A DNA stretch of 64,000 bases from CAZYMI01 sp964648505 (GTDB lineage: Bacteria; Pseudomonadota; Alphaproteobacteria; Micavibrionales; Micavibrionaceae): positions 1 through 64,000 of the forward strand of contig CAZYMI010000003.1 of assembly GCA_964648505.1 (NCBI GenBank), in the 5' to 3' direction. A model generated the notes under the pieces. It was given only the letters and a program-made list of their open reading frames with translations, had not been told where the DNA came from and searched no databases. The translations under genes were made by a program, and so were the position numbers. Shown here piece after piece: positions 51,030 to 59,145 of this stretch; position 1 is the first letter of the stretch, and the number at the start of each line of letters is the position of its first letter.

Positions 51030-51947
51030 ATGCTCAATGTTGGCGTATACCTGACATCCAAAGCAGATATTGACCCTTCATACCACCGCGCCATTGAAGA
51101 TCTGGCTAGCATTTTCGGTAGTAACGATATGCATATGATTTATGGGGGTATGGTTGAAGGGCTTATGGGTCGATTACTTGAATTTACGCTTGCTGCGCGT
51201 GCCCGTGTGACAGGAATTATCCGCAAACCTAAAGCATCACTAAATATTGCGTCCCCACATCACCTGCTAGATAGAATTGACCAAGAAATTGTAGGCAGTT
51301 TCTCGGAGCGAAAGGTTAGAATTACCCTTTTATCAGACATGATCGTAATTTTTCCAGGTGCTTACGGCACATTAGACGAAGCATTATCAACGCTTTATTG
51401 GGGAACACGCGGCTATCATAACAAGCCTATGATATTTTTAAATATTAATGGCTTCTGGAATCCTTTAAAAAGACACTTCGACCAGATTTGTGAAACCTCA
51501 TCTTATTTGATGAATAATGTATATTTTGTTGACTCGGTTGATGATTTTTTGACTATTGCCAGAAATGTAAAATCAGGTTCTACAATTTTATCAGCAAACC
51601 CGTCACAGCTTTGCGATTTTGAAAACGAAATCTTACATCATCGAGAAGCTTTGGTCATTCGCGATTCGCATAAACTTGGCCGCCTCCAAGTTTTAGGTGC
51701 AGCGCTTGTTTTGCGCCAAATGGCCTTTATACAACGTGATATTGTTATTTTTAACAAAAATGGTGAATTTGATTTTTTATTGCAGCAACTTGATAAAGCA
51801 CATGCTGAAAAAATGATGCCGGAATCTTTGTGGAACATTCCTGTCGTTATTAACAATCAAACTGATTTAGATCAAATATTGATGGGCAATCACCCAAATG
51901 CTGGTTCTGCTATACGGGGTATACGCAACGCTAGCCCACCCTCCTGA
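51030..51947 (+). CDS. LOG-family (lysine decarboxylase-like) protein with C-terminal extension
   Basis: A 305-residue protein. Residues 1-190 follow the LOG/TIGR00730 Rossmann-like fold: IYGGMVEGLMG (37-47), GSFSERK (89-95) and FPGAYGTLDEAL. The hallmark PGGxGTxxE reads PGAYGTLDE, so one glycine is Ala111 while Glu117 and Arg94 are kept. LOG enzymes release the base from nucleoside monophosphates (cytokinin-type phosphoribohydrolases). The extra C-terminal 110 residues are not part of the usual LOG protein and are not recognised. AAAGGATAA precedes ATG. The end overlaps pncB by 17 bases. Confidence 0.78.
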   Translation: MLNVGVYLTSKADIDPSYHRAIEDLASIFGSNDMHMIYGGMVEGLMGRLLEFTLAARARVTGIIRKPKASLNIASPHHLLDRIDQEIVGSFSERKVRITLLSDMIVIFPGAYGTLDEALSTLYWGTRGYHNKPMIFLNINGFWNPLKRHFDQICETSSYLMNNVYFVDSVDDFLTIARNVKSGSTILSANPSQLCDFENEILHHREALVIRDSHKLGRLQVLGAALVLRQMAFIQRDIVIFNKNGEFDFLLQQLDKAHAEKMMPESLWNIPVVINNQTDLDQILMGNHPNAGSAIRGIRNASPPS

Positions 51948-53430
51948 AACGTTTAATTAAATCTTTTCGTTTCTCATACAAGCTTTGCTCAAGACCAACA
52001 ACATATTCGTGAGGGTATAATGGCCTGCGATGCGCCGGATCAAGCCTGGCGAGAGATTCTTTTGCCCGCTTGCGAGCATCATGAACAGATTCTGATGGCA
52101 CTATGCGTCTGCCCTTTACAAAAGCGGGCATAAGCGGTGCATAAGAATTTACACCTGCTTTAAAAACCTTTCGACGTGATGAGTCATCTTTATGAAGGGA
52201 AACAATATCGGAAACCAACTTATTTGTGCTGTCAATCAACCCTTTTGCTGAACCTGATACTATGGTACTGCCATTCAGAAAGCCCCGTTCATCTAGATAT
52301 CGTACAATATCAAGAACGCCAGGAATTGATATTTTTGCACTCTGGTTAGAAAGTTTAATCACATCACGATATGCTTTTTCATCATGAACGGCCCCTAATT
52401 TATATACCGCACCAAGCGCAGGCTGGCGATAAGATGTTGCAAGCCTGGTTCCCACCCCCCAATCATCAATCGGGGCTTGTTCGACACGCTTAATTTGATC
52501 AATTGTTTGTTCATCCAGATCATTTGAAGCAATAATGCGCGTTCCTTTTAAACCTTCTTGATCCAAAATATCCCGCGCCTGCCGGGCCAAATAAGCAAGG
52601 TCACCAGAATCAAGCCTTATGGCTTTTAAAACGGTTCCCGCCTTCCGGCAAGCTTGAATTGCATGGCGAACGCCTTGAAGCGAATCGTATGTATCAACCA
52701 GAAAGACTCCGTTTTGTGGCATGGCGCACGCATAATGCTCAAAGGCTTCCAGTTCACTTTCAAACATCATAACAAAAGCATGCGCCATCGTACCGGTTGC
52801 TGGTATTTGATAATATTTTTGTGCCAGCATATTTGATGTGCCCGCAACACCGCCAACATAAGCACCGCGTGTTGACGATAATCCGTCAATGCCTTGAGAT
52901 CGGCGTAACCCAAATTCATAAATAGCCGCACCACCAGAAATATAATCAAGCCGTGATGCCAAAGTTGCAAACAAAGACTGAGCATTGATACAATTTAAAA
53001 CAGCCGCTTCAACCAAAAGACACTGCCACACAGGACCTGTAATACGCATAATAGGTTCATCAGCAAAAGCCAGTTCACCTTCGGGCAGAGAATCAATCGT
53101 CAGGTCACATTTAAATTTTTCTAACATTTCTAAAAATGGATCATCAAACAAACGTTCTTGTGATTGAGTGTGAGGATTAAAAGAAACTTTATTTTTTAAA
53201 ATACGTAGATCATCTTCATCAAAACGCCAAAATTTTTCTACCCAATCAAAAAAAATGTTTTGACCAGCTGTAAGCAGATACCCGCCATCAAAAGGGGTTT
53301 TCCGAATAGTCACATGAAACGTTGTGCATGCCTCATGTTTGCCTGATTTAAATAAAGCTTGCGCCATCACAAGCGCATATTGGTCACACCACAAAGCACC
53401 ACGTTCAGCTAAAATTTCACGATAGCTCAT
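51931..53430 (-). CDS. pncB: Nicotinate phosphoribosyltransferase
   Basis: Makes nicotinate mononucleotide from nicotinate in the NAD salvage pathway. The 499-residue protein has the type II phosphoribosyltransferase fold with GTMAHAFVMMFESELEAFEHY (His-containing active-site loop), VDTYDSLQGV and AIRLDSGDLAYLARQARDIL. Start overlap with mltG is four bases, indicating translational coupling. The convergent LOG protein also handles nucleotides, which may or may not be coincidence. Confidence 0.92.
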   Translation of the reverse strand: MSYREILAERGALWCDQYALVMAQALFKSGKHEACTTFHVTIRKTPFDGGYLLTAGQNIFFDWVEKFWRFDEDDLRILKNKVSFNPHTQSQERLFDDPFLEMLEKFKCDLTIDSLPEGELAFADEPIMRITGPVWQCLLVEAAVLNCINAQSLFATLASRLDYISGGAAIYEFGLRRSQGIDGLSSTRGAYVGGVAGTSNMLAQKYYQIPATGTMAHAFVMMFESELEAFEHYACAMPQNGVFLVDTYDSLQGVRHAIQACRKAGTVLKAIRLDSGDLAYLARQARDILDQEGLKGTRIIASNDLDEQTIDQIKRVEQAPIDDWGVGTRLATSYRQPALGAVYKLGAVHDEKAYRDVIKLSNQSAKISIPGVLDIVRYLDERGFLNGSTIVSGSAKGLIDSTNKLVSDIVSLHKDDSSRRKVFKAGVNSYAPLMPAFVKGRRIVPSESVHDARKRAKESLARLDPAHRRPLYPHEYVVGLEQSLYEKRKDLIKRFRRVG

Positions 53431-54428
53431 GGTTTTTGTGCCTGTATTTTACGCCATTTAGCAACATTCATATTGTGTTCTTCAAGCGTGCGCGCAAAAG
53501 CATGCCCTCCTGTTCCATCTGCAACAAAATAAAATTCATCATTCGCTTCAGGATTTAACGCCGCTTCCAAAGATTCATGCCCTGGATTGGCTATGGCACC
53601 CGTTGGAAGCCCTTCAAACATATAGGTATTATAGGGTGATGCGACTGTTTCTAAATCTTTCAAAAGAAGAGGGCGACCCAAAGGGGCCTTTCCTTGCGTT
53701 ATCGCATATATAACCGTTGGATCCGATTGTAACTTCATGCCCATACGCAACCGGTTTATAAAAACACCTGCTACTCTCTTGCGTTCAGCTTTAACGCCTG
53801 TTTCTTTTTCGATGATAGAAGCCAGAATGACGGCCTGCTGCTTTGTTTGAATTGGTAAATGTGCTTGGCGTTCAGCCCAAAGCTGATCGAGCTTTACATT
53901 AAAGGCTTCTTGCATGCGCCTTAAAAGATCTGAACGACTTTGATTGCGCTGAAAAATATAGGTGTCAGGTAATATCGTGCCCTCAGATGGTACTTCATCA
54001 ATTTGCCCGACCAAGCCTTGCGCGGCATTTAATGCCTCAACAACTTGGAAACTTGTCCACCCTTCAGGAATTGTAATTTTACGTTTATATATATCGCCTA
54101 ATGCCACTTTATCCAAAACCCGGGAAAGAGCGACATGGGCAGGGAATTCATACTCACCCGCTTTAAGTTTTTTTCTGTTACCAGAGATATAAGCCGATAG
54201 TAAAAACAAAGCTTCTGATGAAATAACCTGGTCTTTATAAAGTTGTTGGGCAATACCACGTGTGCCCATCCCTGATTCAAGCACAATAAGCTTGTTTTGT
54301 GTAAGAGGCCCAGGCGCAAAAACAGATTTAAAAGCTAGGCCAATCAAAATAAATACAACGGCGCATAGCAAAAAAAATCCAGAAAGAAAAACAAAAAACC
54401 GATCCTTCTTTTCGGACCGGACTTTCAT
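53427..54428 (-). CDS. mltG: Endolytic transglycosylase MltG
   Basis: Cuts nascent glycan strands and sets their length at the cytoplasmic membrane. The 333-residue protein has one N-terminal helix (about 11-33), a LysM-like region and the YceG catalytic domain with ASIIEKETGVKAERKRVAG (catalytic Glu) and FINRLRMGMKLQSDPTVIYA. The gene starts directly at the fabF stop. The acpP-fabF-mltG order is widespread in Proteobacteria and links fatty-acid and cell-wall synthesis. Confidence 0.93.
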   Translation of the reverse strand: MKVRSEKKDRFFVFLSGFFLLCAVVFILIGLAFKSVFAPGPLTQNKLIVLESGMGTRGIAQQLYKDQVISSEALFLLSAYISGNRKKLKAGEYEFPAHVALSRVLDKVALGDIYKRKITIPEGWTSFQVVEALNAAQGLVGQIDEVPSEGTILPDTYIFQRNQSRSDLLRRMQEAFNVKLDQLWAERQAHLPIQTKQQAVILASIIEKETGVKAERKRVAGVFINRLRMGMKLQSDPTVIYAITQGKAPLGRPLLLKDLETVASPYNTYMFEGLPTGAIANPGHESLEAALNPEANDEFYFVADGTGGHAFARTLEEHNMNVAKWRKIQAQKP

Positions 54429-55700
54429 TTAAACCGCTTTAATAATAATTGATGCATTTGTACCGCCAAATCCGAATGAATTTGAAAGCACCGCATTGAT
54501 TTTTTTCTCTTTAGAAACTTTGGGTACCAGATCAATCCCCTTACAATCATCTGAAACTGTTTCAAGATTAAGAGTTGGCGGCATGATACCATCACGAATA
54601 GACAAGATCGAATAAATAGCTTCAACAGCACCTGCTGCGCCCAGTAAATGCCCAATTGAAGATTTTGTTGATGACATGGAAATTGTTTGGAGCGCGGGAC
54701 CAAACAGACGTCTTACAGCGCCGCATTCAATGCCATCACCTAAAATTGTTGATGTGCCATGTGCGTTAATATAATCAATATCCTCAGGGTTACAACTTGC
54801 ACGCTTAAGCGCAGTCTTCATTGCGCGATAACCACCGCTGCCATCTTCTGAAGGCGATGTTATGTGATAAGCATCTCCAGAAAGACCATACCCAACAATT
54901 TCTGCATAAATTTTAGCGCCCCGTTTTTTAGCATGCTCGTATTCTTCAAGCACAACAATACCCGATCCTTCAGCAATAACAAACCCATCACGCGCTGTAT
55001 CAAAGGGGCGCGACGCTTCTTCAGGTCGGTCATTATAAGAACCACACAATGCGCGCGCAGCTGCAAAAGATGCAACGCCCAAACGATTAACCGCAGCTTC
55101 CGCACCACCGGCGATCATCACGTCAGCATCGTCCATCATAATCAGGCGTGCAGCATCACCAATCGCATGCGTACCTGTTGCGCAAGCCGTCACAACCGAA
55201 TGATTGGGCCCTTTAAAACCGTATTTGATCGACACATGGCCAGAAGCAAGATTAATAAGCATCTGCGGAACGGAGAAAGGCGAGAGCCTGCGCGGGCCCT
55301 TTTCAAATAGCAAAATTGATGTGTCTTGAATACTTTCAAGCCCACCAATGCCAGACCCGATCATCACACCTGTCCGTTCAAGCGATTCTTCATCTTGGGG
55401 TTGCCAGCCAGAATCAGCGACCGCTTCAGCAGACGCTGCCATTGCGTAAAAAATAAACGGGTCCATTTTACGCTGATCTTTGGGTTCGATGAATAAATCA
55501 GGGTTAAACGCACCCTTAACATCACCCACTTCTTTTGTGTATGGCACAAGACCTGCAATTTGCGAAGAAATATCAGATACTTCAAAGCGTTCAATTTTGC
55601 GTATACCGCTATGACCAGAAATTAATCTGGCCCAATTATGCTCAACACCCAAACCAAGGGGGCTGACAATTCCCATACCTGTAACAACAACTCGACGCAT
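54429..55700 (-). CDS. fabF: Beta-ketoacyl-ACP synthase II
   Basis: Elongating condensing enzyme of fatty acid synthesis. The 423-residue thiolase-fold protein has the nucleophile Cys173 in VTACATGTH and the two active-site histidines in INAHGTST and SSIGHLLGAAG. Typical N-terminus RRVVVTGMGIVSPLG. Full length. It follows acpP by 80 bases, within which a hairpin lies. Confidence 0.95.
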   Translation of the reverse strand: MRRVVVTGMGIVSPLGLGVEHNWARLISGHSGIRKIERFEVSDISSQIAGLVPYTKEVGDVKGAFNPDLFIEPKDQRKMDPFIFYAMAASAEAVADSGWQPQDEESLERTGVMIGSGIGGLESIQDTSILLFEKGPRRLSPFSVPQMLINLASGHVSIKYGFKGPNHSVVTACATGTHAIGDAARLIMMDDADVMIAGGAEAAVNRLGVASFAAARALCGSYNDRPEEASRPFDTARDGFVIAEGSGIVVLEEYEHAKKRGAKIYAEIVGYGLSGDAYHITSPSEDGSGGYRAMKTALKRASCNPEDIDYINAHGTSTILGDGIECGAVRRLFGPALQTISMSSTKSSIGHLLGAAGAVEAIYSILSIRDGIMPPTLNLETVSDDCKGIDLVPKVSKEKKINAVLSNSFGFGGTNASIIIKAV

Positions 55701-55732
55701 GCCGTGATTATAGCGATTTTGTTTAATAGGAA

Positions 55733-55760
55733 AAGGACGGATGCTGCTTCATCCGCCCTT
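55733..55760 (-). terminator. Hairpin between acpP and fabF
   Basis: Arms AAGGACGGATG and CATCCGCCCTT (one mismatch) around CTGCTT. On the minus strand it is followed by TTCC rather than a long T run, so partial termination between acpP and fabF is likely, which would give more AcpP than FabF. On the plus strand it has six T but no gene to end. Confidence 0.55.
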
Positions 55761-55780
55761 TTTTAAAATACGCTTAAAAA

Positions 55781-56020
55781 TTACTGTGCAGAATTTTCGG
55801 AGATGTATTTAATAGCATCGCCAACTGTCTGAATTTTCTCAGCCGCATCATCAGAGATTTCAATATTGAATTCTTCTTCAAACGCCATAACAAGTTCAAC
55901 AGTATCGAGTGAATCCGCGCCTAAATCATCAATAAAGCTTGCTGCTTCAGTGACCTTTGATTCTTCAACGCCAAGATGCTCGACAACGATTTTTTTAACG
56001 CTTTCGGCAATCATGCTCAT
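55781..56020 (-). CDS. acpP: Acyl carrier protein
   Basis: A 79-residue acidic carrier with the phosphopantetheine attachment Ser37 in GADSLDTVEL. The start at 56020 is favoured by AAGGA eight bases upstream (a second Met follows two codons later). It carries acyl chains for fabF, LPS lipid A and other pathways. Confidence 0.95.
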   Translation of the reverse strand: MSMIAESVKKIVVEHLGVEESKVTEAASFIDDLGADSLDTVELVMAFEEEFNIEISDDAAEKIQTVGDAIKYISENSAQ

Positions 56021-56171
56021 GATATAATTCCTTTGTCAGTGTTTCGTTTTTTGTTTTGCTTCAAACTGCCAGACCATAAACATCCTCACGAAAGCTGGCA
56101 AGGGGGGGCTAAATATCTTAAGATATATTATATAATCATTTTAAAACAATAGCTTAGATAAAATCATGGTT

Positions 56172-56834
56172 TTAGGTCATCCGCATTTCAAAAGGAAGAT
56201 CCGAATCACTGATCGGTTTAAACGCCTCATAAACCGGTTGCGGAAGGCGATAATCCCACCATTCTTGTGGGATAGGCAAAATCTCGGTCTTCTCAAGGAC
56301 AGCCGCATCCATCATCGTTTGCTCAAATAATTTGCGATTTTTCTTTGCTTGGCTTGAAATACCCTCATAATCGCGCCTGGCTGGGTTTTCACCCGGTTTT
56401 GTTGAAAGATGATCAAATACCGTGCCCATATCAACGGTCTGGCCCAAATAATCTTCAAGGGTAATATCAACAGCCATCGCACGCGGGTGCCCGCCCTGAC
56501 CAGGGGGCGAAAGCAGACGAGGTTCAGTTAACCAGTGCGGGTTAGCCTTAACAATCGGACTTTCAAGCATACGAGTCTGTGCTTCGACTGTCCTCAGTCC
56601 ATCTTTTAAAACATAACGCCAGCCATAGCGGCTTTGTGCCAATGCCGCCCCTTTTAAGACTACATTCGCTAATTTTTCATAAAGAAAAAATCGTGCTTCT
56701 GTTTTATAGACAGGCACTCCAAAAATATTTTCGGGGTGGTTAGGGTTCGCATAAACAAGGTCAATACGAATATTGTATGAGTCAACAAAATTATTCATAC
56801 ATATCAATAAGTTGTGATCTATTTGGATTGTCAT
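56172..56834 (-). CDS. VanX-like D-alanyl-D-alanine dipeptidase family protein
   Basis: A 220-residue M15D-type peptidase. Motifs are a basic RT-x-EAQ element near residues 81-86, GGHPRAMAVDITL with zinc ligands His116 and Asp123, and EWWD (191-194) where the family has EWWH. The third zinc ligand is thus Asp194 instead of His. Other catalytic residues appear kept. VanX-like enzymes hydrolyse D-Ala-D-Ala; here a wall-recycling role is likely. No signal peptide is visible, so it is cytoplasmic. The start is set by GGAAAG upstream of ATG 56834. It is divergent from rpsF. Confidence 0.72.
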   Translation of the reverse strand: MTIQIDHNLLICMNNFVDSYNIRIDLVYANPNHPENIFGVPVYKTEARFFLYEKLANVVLKGAALAQSRYGWRYVLKDGLRTVEAQTRMLESPIVKANPHWLTEPRLLSPPGQGGHPRAMAVDITLEDYLGQTVDMGTVFDHLSTKPGENPARRDYEGISSQAKKNRKLFEQTMMDAAVLEKTEILPIPQEWWDYRLPQPVYEAFKPISDSDLPFEMRMT

Positions 56835-56857
56835 GACTTTCCGTGTGTGCTTTTTTC

Positions 56858-56885
56858 TTGATGTTCGCTTTTTTATCCGTATAGT
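56858..56885 (+). promoter_or_regulatory. Sigma-70-type promoter for rpsF operon
   Basis: TTGATG (-35, 56858-56863) and TATAGT (-10, 56880-56885) with a 16-base spacer, about 90 bases upstream of rpsF and between divergent genes. Confidence 0.65.
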
Positions 56886-56915
56886 ACGCCACGCTTTTGC
56901 TGGCAAACAACCCGT

Positions 56916-56957
56916 GTTGTCAGCTGCCCGCCTGAAAATGGTTTTAGACGGGACAAC
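56916..56957 (+). promoter_or_regulatory. Stem-loop in rpsF leader, possible S6:S18 regulatory element
   Basis: GTTGTC (56916-56921) pairs with GACAAC (56952-56957) at the base; an inner stem CCCG/CGGG and CTGAAAA/TTTTAG continues, with the bulge AGCTG on the left. The S6:S18 complex is known to bind a leader hairpin with a bulged CCG-type element to repress its own operon. The position and the bulge fit; exact consensus was not verified. Confidence 0.5.
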
Positions 56958-56975
56958 CACAAAAGGATAAAGACA

Positions 56976-57341
56976 ATGCCGATCTATGAAACGGTGTTCA
57001 TTGCTCGTGGTGAGCTTTCTGCAAAACAAGTGGAAACGCTAACCGATGACATGGGCGCGATTGCCAAAAAACTTGGCGCAAAAATCATCAAAACAGAACA
57101 ATGGGGCCTACGCACACTTGCGTACCCAATCAACAAAGCAAAAAAAGCCTATTACGCGTTGATTGAAATGGAAACTGTTCCTGCAGCACTTTTGGAAATG
57201 GAACGCAATATGCGTCTTCACGAAGATATTGTGCGCTACTTAACCGTTCGTCTTGATGAACCATCAAAAGGGCCATCACCTGTCTTGAATAAAGACCGTG
57301 ATGCGGAAATTGAAATTGAACCAATTGTGGAGGCTGCATAA
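56976..57341 (+). CDS. rpsF: 30S ribosomal protein S6
   Basis: A 121-residue protein with the S6 fold (MPIYETVFIARGELSAKQVETL, GLRTLAYPINKAKKAYYALIEM). The acidic tail is typical. AAAGGATAA precedes the ATG. It begins the rpsF-rpsR-rplI operon; its stop overlaps the rpsR start (TAATG). Confidence 0.97.
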   Translation: MPIYETVFIARGELSAKQVETLTDDMGAIAKKLGAKIIKTEQWGLRTLAYPINKAKKAYYALIEMETVPAALLEMERNMRLHEDIVRYLTVRLDEPSKGPSPVLNKDRDAEIEIEPIVEAA

Positions 57342-57697
57342 TGTCTGAACGTGAAAGAGAATCAAAATCATCTGAAGGCGAACGCGGTCCAAAAAAATCT
57401 TTTAGCCGCCGTCGTAAAACCTGCCCCTTTTCAGGCGAAGGCGCGATTGCAATCGACTGGAAAGACCCACGCATGCTTGGAAAGTTTTTATCCGAACGCG
57501 GCAAAATGGTGCCTTCGCGCATCACAGCTGTATCGCAGAAAAAACAGCGTAAGTTAGCGCAAGCAATCAAACGTGCACGCCAGATGGCTTTAATTGCGCC
57601 TGTGCGTGTTGAACTTGACTACGCAAGCCGCCCACCCCGCGAAGATCGTGGTGACCGCCCATCCCGCTTTGAACGTTCTAACGAGGAAAGAGGTTAG
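57341..57697 (+). CDS. rpsR: 30S ribosomal protein S18 (with extended termini)
   Basis: A 118-residue S18. The core RRRKTCPFSGEGA and IDWKDPRMLGKFLSERGKMVPSRIT is standard, but the protein is longer than the usual 75-85 residues: about 22 extra N-terminal residues rich in Glu/Arg/Ser and about 20 extra at the C-terminus rich in Arg/Asp. It forms a heterodimer with S6 on the 30S platform. Confidence 0.96.
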   Translation: MSERERESKSSEGERGPKKSFSRRRKTCPFSGEGAIAIDWKDPRMLGKFLSERGKMVPSRITAVSQKKQRKLAQAIKRARQMALIAPVRVELDYASRPPREDRGDRPSRFERSNEERG

Positions 57698-57699
57698 TC

Positions 57700-58374
57700 A
57701 TGGCCCTAACAGAAGTTATTTTATTGCAACGCATGGAAAATCTTGGGCAAATGGGCGATATCGTCCGTGTGCGTCCTGGGTATGCGCGCAACTTCCTGCT
57801 GCCTGAGAAAAAAGCCTTGCGCGCCACAAACGCAAACAAGGCCCATTTTGAAGCACAGCGCAAAACACTTGAAGCTGAAAACCTAACTAAAAAAGCTGAT
57901 GCCGAAACGGTATCCAAGAAACTTGACGGTTTGACTGTGACCATGATCCGTCAAGCAGCAGAAGGTGGACAGCTTTATGGTTCAGTTTCAACCCGTGATA
58001 TCGCAGATATCATTGCCACCAAAGGCTTTAAAGTTGAGCGTAATCAGGTTGTACTTAACCAGAGCATTAAAACAATCGGCCTGTTCCCGCTTGATATTAT
58101 GCTTCACCCTGAAGTGAAGGTTAAAGTGACAATCAATATCGCACGAACAGAAGACGAAGCGAAAATGCAGGAAAAAACAGGCAAAGCGCTTTTGGCTGAT
58201 GCAAAAAAAGCCGCCGCCGCGGCCTTAGCTGAAACCGAAGCTGCTGCCACTTCAGAAAATCAAGACTCTGAAGTTGAAGCTGATGCCCCTGCCCCAAAAG
58301 CGAAAAAAGCCCGTAAAAAGGCTGCCTCAACCGCTGAAGTTCAGGCTGAAACGGATTCGGTAGACGCTGCTTAA
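57700..58374 (+). CDS. rplI: 50S ribosomal protein L9 (with C-terminal extension)
   Basis: A 224-residue L9. The N-domain (EVILLQRMENLGQMGDIVRVRPGYARNFLLP) and C-domain are followed by an extra tail of about 70 residues rich in Ala, Lys and Glu (KAKKARKKAAS), not found in the 148-residue form. The stop is followed by a strong terminator. Confidence 0.96.
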   Translation: MALTEVILLQRMENLGQMGDIVRVRPGYARNFLLPEKKALRATNANKAHFEAQRKTLEAENLTKKADAETVSKKLDGLTVTMIRQAAEGGQLYGSVSTRDIADIIATKGFKVERNQVVLNQSIKTIGLFPLDIMLHPEVKVKVTINIARTEDEAKMQEKTGKALLADAKKAAAAALAETEAAATSENQDSEVEADAPAPKAKKARKKAASTAEVQAETDSVDAA

Positions 58375-58433
58375 GCACGATCTATCGATTTAGAATGCTT
58401 TGATTGCAGTTCAGAGCCTTCTAATTCCTTCTT

Positions 58434-58469
58434 AAACCGGATGAATCCTTGTGGTTCGTCCGGTTTTTT
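58434..58469 (+). terminator. Factor-independent terminator of the rpsF-rpsR-rplI operon
   Basis: A long stem (AAACCGGATGAATCC pairing with GGTTCGTCCGGTTT, including G-U pairs) with a short loop, followed by TTTTTT. Confidence 0.9.
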
Positions 58470-58481
58470 AATAATTTTTTC

Positions 58482-58510
58482 TTGACTATTTTTATACATA
58501 ATAATAAATT
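58482..58510 (+). promoter_or_regulatory. Putative promoter for the 173-residue hypothetical gene
   Basis: TTGACT (58482-58487) and TAAATT (58505-58510) with a 17-base spacer in very A/T-rich DNA, just after the operon terminator and 22 bases before the next ATG. Confidence 0.55.
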
Positions 58511-58532
58511 CCATAAAACTATGGAGTTATCA

Positions 58533-59054
58533 ATGCCTATTTTGGCTACCCCTAAGCCCGGGCCGGATGTCCTTTTGATCGAAAATGGGGCTGGCTTGTC
58601 TTTTCAAGACCTGAAGGGATGTTTGCAAGCTGCTTTTACAAACGCAATCGTAATAAGTAACCGTTTAGCCAGTTGTGAACCTATTTTCAAAAAAATTGAA
58701 GCGAATCCAAAAGCTTCTTGTGTTTTTGTTGTTGGTAAAAAGTTTGATGCCTCAAAAATTCATGAATTGCGGGAAACACTAAAGCTAAAAAATATTGGCA
58801 TTGGCGGGCTCATTATCAAAAAAGGCGCACAAGCAGGTTCTTTAGCAGAAGAAAGAATCTATGAAAATACTGAGATGCCTCATTTTCATTTTGGATTTCA
58901 AGGCAGCACTATTCGTCGTCCCTATATGCTGGCAGTTATGTACACAGGGCAAGAGGGTCCACCAGTACCTACAGATTTAAAAGAAAATATCTTTAGAGCT
59001 GCTCACTTGGCCCACATGCGAGAAATGAGTAATCTGGCCACTGGTATTAAATAA
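58533..59054 (+). CDS. Hypothetical 173-residue protein
   Basis: Unknown protein between rplI and dnaB. It looks like an alpha/beta fold with segments PDVLLIENGAG, ASCVFVVGKKFDASK, IGIGGLIIKKGAQAG and a motif HFHFGFQGSTIRRPYM. No membrane helix. GGAG nine bases upstream supports the start at 58533, whereas longer readings run into the terminator stem. It has its own promoter, so expression is separate from the ribosomal operon. Confidence 0.7.
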   Translation: MPILATPKPGPDVLLIENGAGLSFQDLKGCLQAAFTNAIVISNRLASCEPIFKKIEANPKASCVFVVGKKFDASKIHELRETLKLKNIGIGGLIIKKGAQAGSLAEERIYENTEMPHFHFGFQGSTIRRPYMLAVMYTGQEGPPVPTDLKENIFRAAHLAHMREMSNLATGIK

Positions 59055-59145
59055 TACAATATTTACCCACATTTTCTTGCGCCTACATCTTCTTATGATT
59101 GTCTTTTTGCTTGGGTTTAAAAGCAAAACTCTCTAGGCTGACAAA

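Noticed and set aside
58449..58532. N-terminal extension of the 173-residue protein
   Set aside because: It would start inside the terminator stem and precede the promoter; GGAG supports 58533.
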